64,000 nt of DNA from Pseudomonas sp. sp1636 (GTDB lineage Bacteria > Pseudomonadota > Gammaproteobacteria > Pseudomonadales > Pseudomonadaceae). The notes under the pieces are model-generated. The model was not told the DNA's origin and searched no databases. It worked only from the letters and a program-made list of their open reading frames with translations. The position numbers and the translations under genes are program-made. Shown here piece by piece: positions 57,039-64,000 of the stretch; position 1 is the stretch's first letter, and the number at the start of each line of letters is the position of its first letter. The stretch lies in NCBI RefSeq assembly GCF_030376615.1, contig NZ_JARRAB010000002.1:288060-352059 (forward strand), written 5' to 3'.

Positions 57039-57614
57039 CTACCACTCGTCGCGGCCATCCATCATGGTGCGCTTGAGCATCACATAAACCGCACCGGTGC
57101 CGCCATGCTTGGCCACGCAGGAGCTGAAGCCGAGCACCTGCGGGTGCTGGCGCAGCCAGGTGTTGACGTGGCTTTTGATCATAGGTTTACGCCCATCCAT
57201 GCGTACCGCCTTGCCGTGGGTGATGCGCACGCAGCGTACTTCCAGTTTGTTGGCTTCGGCGAGGAACTCCCACAGGGTGTCGCGGGCTTTCTCCACCGTC
57301 ATGCCGTGCAGGTCGAGGCTGCCATCGAAGCCGATCTGGCCGAGTTTGAGCTTGCGCATCTGGCCTTCCTGCACGCCGTTGGCGGCCCAGTAGAGCGGGT
57401 CTTCGGCGCCTACGTCGATGACGAACTGATCGGACAGCCCGTCGACTTTGAGCGCATCCACGCGCACGCTTGCCGCCTGGCGCAGGCTGGCCAACTGTTT
57501 GCGGTCGGGCTTGGCTTTGCCGGTATCGGCGCGGTCGTGCTTGATCGGCTTGACGCCACGCAACTCGGCTTTGAACAGGGCGCTGTCGTTATCTTCTCTG
57601 CTGTCGTCTTGCAT
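57039..57614 (-). CDS. Smr-domain protein
   Basis: A 191-residue protein. The N-terminal region is charged and basic (ALFKAELRGVKPIKHDRADTGKAKPDRKQ, in part). The C-terminal Smr domain, about 105-185, has LDLHGMTVEKARDTLWEFL, the conserved VRITHGKAVR and HGGTGAVYVMLKR. Smr domains often have nicking or RNA-endonuclease activity; the LDLHGMT and HGKG-like motifs are present here (HGKA). The ATG at 57614 has a GAGG upstream. It lies 80 bp upstream of folE on the same strand. Confidence 0.88.
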   Translation of the reverse strand: MQDDSREDNDSALFKAELRGVKPIKHDRADTGKAKPDRKQLASLRQAASVRVDALKVDGLSDQFVIDVGAEDPLYWAANGVQEGQMRKLKLGQIGFDGSLDLHGMTVEKARDTLWEFLAEANKLEVRCVRITHGKAVRMDGRKPMIKSHVNTWLRQHPQVLGFSSCVAKHGGTGAVYVMLKRTMMDGRDEW

Positions 57615-57746
57615 CTGGGCCTCCGCGAAGGCCGCTAGTGTAACCAAGGCTGAGAGCTTGTGAAAAAACTCTCGGCTACTGCGACCCCTGGCGGCCGCTG
57701 CTGGCGTTGCGCTGAGGTTTTCGTGCTGCCTGATCGAGGAGAAGGC

Positions 57747-58067
57747 TCAGTCGCGTTTCTTCATCAGGTGCGGGGCCATGCTCAGCTCGCTGGGGCGACG
57801 CAGGCGGCGCCGGCACATGCGCCATGCCCCGATGCCGCTCCACAGCAGCAGCAGGCCGAGTACCAGCAGTACGGCGGCCGCGCCGGTCGAATCGTTGAGG
57901 GCGCCAAGTGTCGGTGCGCGGCCGAGCAAACTGGCTGCTCCGGCCATCGCCAGGAGCACGCCAGCGGCGGCAAACAGCGCTGCCAGTATGGCCGCGAAGC
58001 GCATGCGCCAGTTGCCTGGCCCGCGTGGGCGCAGGCGGCGAGCATCGAAACCATCGGATAACTTCAT
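57747..58067 (-). CDS. Small membrane protein of unknown function (PA1676-like)
   Basis: A 106-residue protein with a basic N-terminus (KLSDGFDARRLRPRGPGNWRMR, in part), two transmembrane segments (about 23-48 and 63-82) and a basic C-terminal tail (RMCRRRLRRPSELSMAPHLM). Both termini are positively charged, so both probably face the cytoplasm. It is between the Smr gene and the isochorismatase-like gene on the same strand. No family is recognised. Confidence 0.55.
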   Translation of the reverse strand: MKLSDGFDARRLRPRGPGNWRMRFAAILAALFAAAGVLLAMAGAASLLGRAPTLGALNDSTGAAAVLLVLGLLLLWSGIGAWRMCRRRLRRPSELSMAPHLMKKRD

Positions 58068-58194
58068 TCCGACTTCCTCAGTGGGTATCGGCGGTATGAC
58101 CGGCAGACGCTGTGGTGGTTCCCGGCAGGCGCCTGGCGTGCGGGGTAATGCGACCTGCTCGCGGGTCGCTCACCGTCCGGCTCAAAGCAGAGCT

Positions 58195-58791
58195 TCAGAT
58201 CAGGGCGCTGGCTTGCGCCACCACTGTGGCGAAGTTGTCCGCCAGGGCAATGATCTCCGCGCGATGCATGTCGGCGGCGCTGATGATCTTGCCGTCCGGG
58301 GTCGGCAGGTCGCGGGTGGCGCAGGCCGCATCGACTACCGTGCAGCGGTAGCCATAGTCCTTGGTGGCGCGCACCGTGGTGCTGATGCTCGAGTGGGTCA
58401 TGAAGCCGCAGACGATCAGGTCCAGATGGCCAAGCGCTTGCAACTGGTCATGCAGATCGGTGCCGGAGAAGGCATTGGGCAGGCGTTTTTCCACCACGAT
58501 TTCGCCGGGCAGCGGCGCTACCTCCGGCAGATGTTGACCGCGTGGGCCGCGGGGGTCGAGCAGGCCGCCGGGGATGCCCAGATGTTTGATGTGAACGATA
58601 GCGGCGCCGGTGTTGCGCGCGGCGCTCAGTAGTTTGGTGATCTCCGCGAGTGCCGCGTCCAGTCCCGGCAGTTGCAGCACGCCGCTGCGGTATTCCTCCT
58701 GGACATCGATGATCAGCAGGGTTGCATTGCCCAGGGTGGCCGGTGCATGGCTGCGCCCGGTGAGCTGGAATAGGGTTTGTGGATAAGACAT
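58195..58791 (-). CDS. Isochorismatase-like hydrolase lacking the usual nucleophilic cysteine
   Basis: A 198-residue isochorismatase-superfamily protein. The catalytic Asp is in LLIIDVQEEYRSG and the Lys in VVEKRLPNAFSGTDL. The place normally holding the nucleophilic Cys (THxCVxST-type) reads CGFMTHSSISTTVRAT, with Ser at the aligned position. Such replacement is seen in true isochorismatases and inactive relatives, so hydrolysis of amides by a Cys mechanism is unlikely. The ATG at 58791 has GAGGAG upstream; a longer in-frame start is rejected. It corresponds to PA1677. Confidence 0.82.
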   Translation of the reverse strand: MSYPQTLFQLTGRSHAPATLGNATLLIIDVQEEYRSGVLQLPGLDAALAEITKLLSAARNTGAAIVHIKHLGIPGGLLDPRGPRGQHLPEVAPLPGEIVVEKRLPNAFSGTDLHDQLQALGHLDLIVCGFMTHSSISTTVRATKDYGYRCTVVDAACATRDLPTPDGKIISAADMHRAEIIALADNFATVVAQASALI

Positions 58792-59027
58792 GACAGAACT
58801 CCTCGCTGACGCGGACGACATCGCTCATTGTCCGCTTGTGCGGCGCTGCTGTGAACCTCTTCGGCGCGTCGCCTTGCACAAAGGCAGTCGCTTATGAACG
58901 TGTGCTGGCTGCCGCGCATTTCTGGCGGCTGTTCGTCCTGGCGGTGGCCAGGACGGTGTTTTGCGAGCTCAGGCACGAGCCGAATCAGCCGCCCTTGCAC
59001 GCACCGCGGCAGTAGCCGCGTGGGGGA

Positions 59028-59049
59028 GCGCCCGGCAGACGCCGGGCGC
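59028..59049. terminator. Strong hairpin behind nhaD
   Basis: GCGCCCGGC-agac-GCCGGGCGC is a 9-bp all-GC perfect stem 8 bp beyond the nhaD stop. There is no T run. It probably ends or stabilises the nhaD transcript. Confidence 0.5.
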
Positions 59050-59056
59050 CGCGCGG

Positions 59057-60346
59057 TCAATAGAGGCCCAATACCTGGAATTGCAGGTACCAGACGCCCA
59101 GTGAGCCGAAGAAGTTGACCAGAATGGCCGGCAGGAACCGCAGGTGCACGCCAAAGCTGTAGCTCTTGTCCAGCGACATGGCCATGACCCCGGCGGCCGA
59201 GCCGACCACGGTCAGCGAGCCGCCCACCCCGACCATCAAGGCGTTCAGTGCCCACTGATCGAGGCCCAGCTGCGGGTTGGACATCAGGGCGGCGGCTTCG
59301 ACCGGCACGTTATCCATGACCCCGGAAATGATGCCAAGAATCACGTTAACTCCGCTCGGGCTCATCACCTCGAACAGTTGCGAGATATAGGTCAGCCAGC
59401 CGACATGGTTGAGGCAGGCAACCGAGGTGATGATGCCGATAAAGAACAGCAGGGCGTTCCATTCGACCTTCTGCAGTTGATCCTGCCAGGGCAGTTCGAT
59501 GCCGCGGCGCATCAGCAGCCAGGCGTACAGGGCGACGAAACCCAGGCCGATGCCGATGGCAAACTCGATGCTGACTTTCAGCAGGATATTGCACAGCACC
59601 GCCCCCACTACGGCGAAGAAGCCGACGATGGCCAGGCCGGCGCCGCCGGGCTTGAGTGCGGTTTCCGCTTGATCCGCCATATGGATCAGGCGTTCGCCAT
59701 CGAGTTGGCGCAGGTAGAACAGGTGCAGGGTGGCGGCGAACAGCAGCCAGCCAATCAGTGCCGAGGGAATCAATAGCAGCAGCCCGGCGATGCTGATTTT
59801 GCCGGCCAGCACCACCATCAGGCTGGTCGAGGTGCCTAGAAACCACACCCCGGAATTGGAAGCCACCACGACATTGCACAGTGCAATGTGGGTGTAACGC
59901 TGGTGGGCCGAGATGTTTTTCACGGTGTTGCCGAAAATCATCGCGGTGGTGATGTTGTTGAGGAATGGCGAGAGCAGCGCCGACAGGGCGCCGGTGGCCC
60001 AGAACATGCCTTTGGCGCCGAGGCCCTTGCGCATCAGGTAGCCATTGAGCGCGGTGAACACGTTCCGCTCGTTGAGCAATTCCACCACCATCCACATGAA
60101 CGCCATGAAGGCGATCAGGCCGAACAGTTCTTCCTTGGTCTCGCTTTGGGCGTGGAGGAAGTACTGGAAGCCGTTGGGGTCGTTGATGGCGTAGTGGGCG
60201 CCGATGACGATCAAACCGGACATCATGAACATGGCCGGCTTGAATTTATCCATCTCCAGTTGTGCTTCAAAAACGATAAGCGTCATGCCCAGCAGGAATA
60301 TCGCCAGCACGAGCAAGCCCGTGAGCGAGAAGGGTTCTATGGTCAT
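59057..60346 (-). CDS. nhaD: Na+/H+ antiporter NhaD
   Basis: A 429-residue ion transporter with about 11-12 hydrophobic helices. Signature stretches are LLSPFLNNITTAMIFG, NVVVASNSGVWFLGTSTSLMV, GIISGVMDNVPVEAAALM and NALMVGVGGSLTVVGSAAGVMAM, all in the usual NhaD positions. It exports sodium (and lithium) in exchange for protons and aids pH and salt tolerance. It is divergent from prmB across a 178-bp gap that must hold both promoters. Confidence 0.92.
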   Translation of the reverse strand: MTIEPFSLTGLLVLAIFLLGMTLIVFEAQLEMDKFKPAMFMMSGLIVIGAHYAINDPNGFQYFLHAQSETKEELFGLIAFMAFMWMVVELLNERNVFTALNGYLMRKGLGAKGMFWATGALSALLSPFLNNITTAMIFGNTVKNISAHQRYTHIALCNVVVASNSGVWFLGTSTSLMVVLAGKISIAGLLLLIPSALIGWLLFAATLHLFYLRQLDGERLIHMADQAETALKPGGAGLAIVGFFAVVGAVLCNILLKVSIEFAIGIGLGFVALYAWLLMRRGIELPWQDQLQKVEWNALLFFIGIITSVACLNHVGWLTYISQLFEVMSPSGVNVILGIISGVMDNVPVEAAALMSNPQLGLDQWALNALMVGVGGSLTVVGSAAGVMAMSLDKSYSFGVHLRFLPAILVNFFGSLGVWYLQFQVLGLY

Positions 60347-60524
60347 TTGGGGCGGATCTCGGAAGGAAGGGATTGGGAAGGGTTAAGAAATCGTTACGAA
60401 TTATATCGGAGCGCCTGGCGCTGCGACACGGGGTCGCATGGGCCGCGCGGTATTTATTTGCGGCCATACGTCATGCTCGGACGCTTCGGCTAAACTGCGC
60501 CAACTTTTGCCCGGAGAGATTCTC

Positions 60525-61445
60525 GTGACTGCAGCGCCTACTCGTTTACGTACCCTGCGTGATTACATCCGCTGGGCCGTCAGCTGTTTCAACCGTGAAC
60601 AGCTGTTTTTCGGCCATGGCAGCGACAATGCTTGGGACGAGGCGCGCCAGCTGGTGCTGGGGGCCGTGCATCTGCCCTGGCAGATCGCCGACGGCTACCT
60701 CGATTGCCGCCTGGAGGATGAGGAACACGCGCACCTGCAAGCCTTGCTCAAGCGGCGCATCGAGGAGCGGGTGCCGACCGCCTACCTGTTGGGCGAGGCC
60801 TGGTTCTGTGGCCTGCCATTCGTGGTCGATGAGCGCGTGCTGATTCCTCGCTCACCGATTGCCGAATTGATCGAACGGCATTTCCGCCCCTGGCTGCCGA
60901 TGGAACCGGCGCGAATTCTCGACTTGTGCAGCGGCTCCGGTTGCATCGGTATCGCCTGTGCTTACGAGTTTCCCGAGGCCGAGGTGGTGTTGGCGGATCT
61001 GTCGTATGAGGCGCTGGAGGTGGCCAACCAGAACATCGAGCGGCACCAGCTGGATGAACGCGTCTACACCGTGCAGGGCGATGGCTTTGCCGGATTGCCG
61101 GGGCAGCGCTTCGATTTGATCGTGTCCAACCCGCCCTACGTCGATGCCGAGGATTTCGCCGACATGCCGGCCGAATACCGGCATGAACCGGCGCTGGGCC
61201 TGGCGTGTGGCGAAGATGGCCTGGATCTGGTGCGGCGCATGCTGGCCGAAGCCGCCGACCATCTGCATGAAAAGGGTTTGCTAATCGTCGAGGTCGGCAA
61301 CAGCCAGGTGCATGTCGCCGCCTTGTATCCGGAAGTGGACTTCACCTGGCTCGAGTTCGAGCGTGGCGGCCACGGCGTGTTCCTGCTGGCGGCCCAGCAG
61401 TGCCGCGAACATCAGGCGTTGTTTCGCCAGCGCTTGAACGGCTGA
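60525..61445 (+). CDS. prmB: Ribosomal protein uL3 N5-glutamine methyltransferase
   Basis: A 306-residue SAM-dependent methyltransferase. The GTG at 60525 has GGAGAG 6 bases upstream, and gives the usual family length. The N-terminal helical domain ([22 protein letters not shown], in part) precedes motif I ([20 protein letters not shown]) and the glutamine-recognition motif SNPPYVD. It methylates a glutamine of ribosomal protein uL3. Corresponds to PA1678. PrmC shares NPPY, but its N-terminal domain differs. Confidence 0.92.
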   Translation: MTAAPTRLRTLRDYIRWAVSCFNREQLFFGHGSDNAWDEARQLVLGAVHLPWQIADGYLDCRLEDEEHAHLQALLKRRIEERVPTAYLLGEAWFCGLPFVVDERVLIPRSPIAELIERHFRPWLPMEPARILDLCSGSGCIGIACAYEFPEAEVVLADLSYEALEVANQNIERHQLDERVYTVQGDGFAGLPGQRFDLIVSNPPYVDAEDFADMPAEYRHEPALGLACGEDGLDLVRRMLAEAADHLHEKGLLIVEVGNSQVHVAALYPEVDFTWLEFERGGHGVFLLAAQQCREHQALFRQRLNG

Positions 61446-61469
61446 GGGCGCGGCGGCTGCGTGTGGCCC

Positions 61470-62096
61470 TCAGCGGCTGAGTAACGAGGCCGCACCGGCA
61501 CCGCCAAACAGGGCTGCGCTAACCCGGTTGAACCACACCTGGCCCTTGCCCGAGCGCAGGTAGCGCGCCGCGCCACGGGCGCTGAGGCCGTAGAACAGCT
61601 TGCAGCTCAGGTCGAGCACTGCCCAGCTGGCGACCATCACCAGCAGTTGGCCCAGCAGCGCTCGCTCGGCACTGATGAACTGCGGCAGGAAGGCGGCAAA
61701 GAACAGAATGTCCTTGGGGTTGCTCGCGCCCAGGCCGAAGGCCTTCCAGAACATCGCGGGGAACCCCGGATTGATCGGCTGCTCCTCGGCGCTGACCGGC
61801 CTGGCGGCCTGGCGCGAGGCCTGCCAGCTCTGCCAGGCGAGGTAGAACAGGTAGAGCGCGCCGACGATTTTCAGTAGGCTAAACAGTTGCTCCGAGGCCA
61901 GCAGCAGGGCGCCCAGGCCGAGGGCCGAGGCGCTGAGCAGGCCGATCGAGGCCGATACCCCGCCGAGAAACCCCGGTAGCGAGCGGCGCAGGCCGTAGTT
62001 GAGGCTGTTGCTGACCATCAACAGCGACAGCGGCCCGGGGATCAGGATCACGATCAGTGCGGCGCTGCTGAACAGCAGCCAGGTTTCCAGACTCAT
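61470..62096 (-). CDS. LysE/RhtB-family amino acid exporter
   Basis: A 208-residue protein with six hydrophobic segments and the family signature ALIVILIPGPLSLLMVSNSLNYG followed by GFLGGVSASIGLL. FGLGASNPKDILFFAAFLPQF is the typical second conserved block. The ATG at 62096 starts MSLETWLLFSSAALIV; longer in-frame starts extend into the terminator region and are rejected. It probably exports an amino acid such as homoserine, threonine or leucine; the substrate cannot be told from sequence. It is convergent with prmB. Confidence 0.88.
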   Translation of the reverse strand: MSLETWLLFSSAALIVILIPGPLSLLMVSNSLNYGLRRSLPGFLGGVSASIGLLSASALGLGALLLASEQLFSLLKIVGALYLFYLAWQSWQASRQAARPVSAEEQPINPGFPAMFWKAFGLGASNPKDILFFAAFLPQFISAERALLGQLLVMVASWAVLDLSCKLFYGLSARGAARYLRSGKGQVWFNRVSAALFGGAGAASLLSR

Positions 62097-62119
62097 TGCA
62101 TGCACTCCTTCATACGGAA

Positions 62120-62147
62120 AAGCCCCAGCGTCGAAACGCTGAGGCTT
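62120..62147 (-). terminator. Terminator of the purine permease gene
   Basis: AAGCC(C)CAGCGT-cgaa-ACGCTG(A)GGCTT forms an 11-bp stem with one mismatch. Read on the minus strand it is followed by a short T stretch, consistent with ending the gene at 62244. Confidence 0.75.
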
Positions 62148-62243
62148 GGTATTGCCCAAATCAGCCTAACCGTGCTTTGGCAACGTAGCGAGCGCTGGCC
62201 AGGCCTGGTTTCAACGCGGCATGGGCAAGCGTAGTTGTGGCCG

Positions 62244-63593
62244 TTACAGGAAGGCGAACTTGGCGATAAATATGAGGCACAACACATACAGGCTGATGGA
62301 AACCTTGTCGCGTTGACCCGTCAGCAGCTTCAGCGTGGCGTAGGTCAGGAAGCCCAGGGCAATGCCGTTGGCGATGGAGAAGGTCAGCGGCATCATCACC
62401 ACGGTAACGATCGCCGGGATGGTGTCGGTGAGATCCTCCCAGTCGATATGCGCCATGCCGCTCATCATCAGCATCGCCACATAGATCAGCGCGCCAGCGG
62501 TGGCATAAGCCGGAATCATCCCGGCCAGCGGGGCGAAGAACATCGCGGTGAGGAACAGCACGCCGACGGTGACGGCGGTCAGGCCGGTACGGCCGCCAGC
62601 GGCCACGCCCGAGGCGCTCTCCACATAGCTGGTCACCGGCGGGCAGCCGACCATGGCGCCGATCACGCTGGAGGTGCTGTCGGCCTTCAGGGCTCTCGAC
62701 AGGTCTTTGATCTTGCCATCGTCGTCGATCAGGTTGGCGCGGTGCGCCACGCCCATCAGGGTGCCGGCGGTGTCGAACATGTTGACGAAGAGGAACGACA
62801 AGATGACGCTGACCATGCTCAGGTTCAGAGCGCCGGCGATATCCATGGCCAGGAAGGTTGGCGCCAGGCTTGGCGGCATCGACACCAGGCCGTTGTACTC
62901 GACCAGCCCCATGGCCCAGCCCACTGCAGTGACCCCGAGCATGCTGAACAGGATGGCGCCGAACAGGTTGCGGTGACTGAGTACGGCGATCAGCAGAAAG
63001 CACACCGCGGCCAGCAGTGCGGTGGGCTCGCCGAATGAGCCCATGGTCAGCAGGGTGGCCGGGCTGTCGACGACGATGCCGGCGGTTTTCAGGCCGATCA
63101 GGCCGAGGAACAAACCGACCCCGGCGCCCATGGCGAAGCGCAGGCTCATGGGGATGCTGTTAAGCAACCACTCGCGAATCCTCGACAGGCTCATGATCAT
63201 GAACAGGATGCCGGAGAGGAACACCGCGCCCAGTGCAATCTGCCAGCTATAGCCCATCTCGCCGACCACGGTATAGGTGAAGAAGGCATTCAGACCCATG
63301 CCGGGCGCCAGGCCGACCGGCCAGTTGGCGTACAGGCCCATGAGGAAGCAGCCCAGTGCCGCACCGATACAGGTGGCGACGAAGGCGGCGCCATGATCGA
63401 CTCCGGCGCTGGCCATGATGCTGGGGTTGACGAAGATGATGTAGGCCATGGTGACAAAGGTCGTCAGGCCCGCCAGCAGTTCGGTTTTGATGTTGGTGCG
63501 ATGTTCGGTCAGCTTGAAGAAGCGGTCGAGCAAGCCGGTCTTCGCCAGCCCTAGGGCGTGAGTCGCATGTTGTTCTTGTTTAGCGCTTTCCAC
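62244..63593 (-). CDS. AzgA-type adenine/guanine/hypoxanthine permease
   Basis: A 449-residue NCS2-superfamily permease of the AzgA branch with about 12-14 transmembrane segments. Signature stretches are TTFVTMAYIIFVNPSIM, GLAPGMGLNAFFTYTVV, FVNMFDTAGTLMGVAH and GCPPVTSYVESASGVAAGGRTGLTAV (in part). It imports purine bases with protons. The start MESAKQEQHATHALG precedes a cytoplasmic amphipathic stretch common in the family. Palindromic sites about 100-160 bp upstream suggest regulated expression. The exact base specificity is not deducible. Confidence 0.92.
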   Translation of the reverse strand: MESAKQEQHATHALGLAKTGLLDRFFKLTEHRTNIKTELLAGLTTFVTMAYIIFVNPSIMASAGVDHGAAFVATCIGAALGCFLMGLYANWPVGLAPGMGLNAFFTYTVVGEMGYSWQIALGAVFLSGILFMIMSLSRIREWLLNSIPMSLRFAMGAGVGLFLGLIGLKTAGIVVDSPATLLTMGSFGEPTALLAAVCFLLIAVLSHRNLFGAILFSMLGVTAVGWAMGLVEYNGLVSMPPSLAPTFLAMDIAGALNLSMVSVILSFLFVNMFDTAGTLMGVAHRANLIDDDGKIKDLSRALKADSTSSVIGAMVGCPPVTSYVESASGVAAGGRTGLTAVTVGVLFLTAMFFAPLAGMIPAYATAGALIYVAMLMMSGMAHIDWEDLTDTIPAIVTVVMMPLTFSIANGIALGFLTYATLKLLTGQRDKVSISLYVLCLIFIAKFAFL

Positions 63594-63701
63594 AGTGGGT
63601 ACTCCTCATCTCTCTTGTTGTGTACCACCCAGAATCTATGCTGCGCACGGTTCGATTCTCTGAGGTAGGTGGCGCGTTAGGTGTGCTCACTGGCTTGGTT
63701 A

Positions 63702-63717
63702 TTGACCGAAAGGTCAG
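63702..63717. promoter_or_regulatory. TetR/RutR-like operator upstream of the purine permease
   Basis: TTGACC-GAAA-GGTCAG has the half-sites and spacing of RutR-type operators (TTGACC-N4-GGTCAA). It lies 108 bp before the permease start. Purine or pyrimidine control is inferred from the neighbour. Confidence 0.5.
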
Positions 63718-63743
63718 GAAGCTACACTGACGCGATTATGCTG

Positions 63744-63753
63744 TTGTATACAA
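63744..63753. promoter_or_regulatory. TTGTATACAA palindrome, possible GntR-class operator
   Basis: A perfect 10-bp palindrome in AT-rich DNA 150 bp upstream of the permease. Short TGTATACA palindromes are typical of GntR-family targets, but it could serve a gene beyond the window. Confidence 0.4.
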
Positions 63754-64000
63754 AAAAAGCAAATATTGTTTTGTTTGTATCGTTGAGGTGCCCTGTGACT
63801 GCTGGTAAATGGGTCGCGTCGCTTCCAAGGTAAGAATTGCTTGTCTCGATTCATATAAAGTCTATTTAAAACATGTGCTTATGCTGAGCTGTCAAAGAGT
63901 TGCGGTAGTCGCCGTGAGCGTTTTCGGCGCAGCTATAAGCACCGTCAATGGCGCTTTAAGCTGTTTTGTCGGCAGTGGAAGCACTTCTTATAAGAAATCA

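Larger units (their letters stand above)
63594..64000. other. Regulatory region upstream of the purine permease; right end of window
   Basis: No gene is supported in these 407 bases. It is AT-richer than its surroundings from about 63740 onward. It contains two palindromes described separately. A divergent gene may start beyond the window edge. Confidence 0.5.

Overview
The window reads as a chromosomal segment of a denitrifying, terpene-degrading Pseudomonas (aeruginosa/mendocina/alcaligenes-like lineage). The evidence is high GC, dense minus-strand operons, Pseudomonas-type REP palindromes, and gene order that can be followed almost gene for gene against P. aeruginosa PAO1 (from memory: PA2885-PA2895, PA2843-PA2840, PA2830-PA2815, PA4134-PA4129, PA1674-PA1678). 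All functional calls come from reading the translated sequence. No database search was run.

Layout. 1-1226: end of an anti-sigma-like membrane protein and a small lipoprotein. 1327-11610: acyclic terpene utilisation operon atuABCDEFG on the minus strand, with divergent repressor gene atuR and two mirror-image operators between atuA and atuR; atuH is not in the interval. 11729-15141: tandem periplasmic solute-binding-like paralogues split by a CTAG-flanked inverted-repeat element, a lipoprotein and a DUF2897 micro-protein. 15448-23384: type II DAHP synthase, spermidine-synthase-like protein, crotonase, DEAD-box helicase, DODA-type dioxygenase, thiopurine methyltransferase and HtpX. 23639-32463: alaA operon, peroxide-defence genes msrB/gpx/ospR with a near-perfect operator, a SagS-like hybrid kinase, a DUF815 ATPase, a decayed free-Met-sulfoxide reductase and a GST. 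32583-32931: tRNA-Glu/tRNA-Gly unit with a good stable-RNA promoter and terminator.

33254-52754 is a respiratory block of about 20 kb sitting directly behind the tRNA-Gly gene. It contains orphan cbb3 oxidase subunits ccoN/ccoQ, a MocR-type regulator (MpaR-like), ccoG, a siroheme nitrite/sulfite reductase with its DUF934 partner, an lrgAB-like pair, a perfect ANR/FNR box followed by an internally deleted copy of the start of ccoG, the complete nosRZDFYL nitrous oxide reductase cluster, and ubiUV (oxygen-independent ubiquinone hydroxylation) with a coupled 65-residue unknown protein. Together these genes fit growth under low oxygen, nitrosative or cyanide stress and terminal N2O respiration. 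After the block the PAO1-like order resumes (PA2817-like gene, fadE).

56052-64000: transglutaminase-like pseudogene, folE, Smr protein, small membrane protein, isochorismatase-like hydrolase, NhaD antiporter, prmB, LysE/RhtB exporter and an AzgA-type purine permease with regulatory palindromes upstream.

No CRISPR array, prophage or intact insertion sequence was seen. The most unusual items are the respiratory block and its ccoG relic, the doubly inactivated msrC-like gene, two unrelated-looking inverted-repeat elements both bounded by CTAG, and several translationally coupled micro-ORFs.
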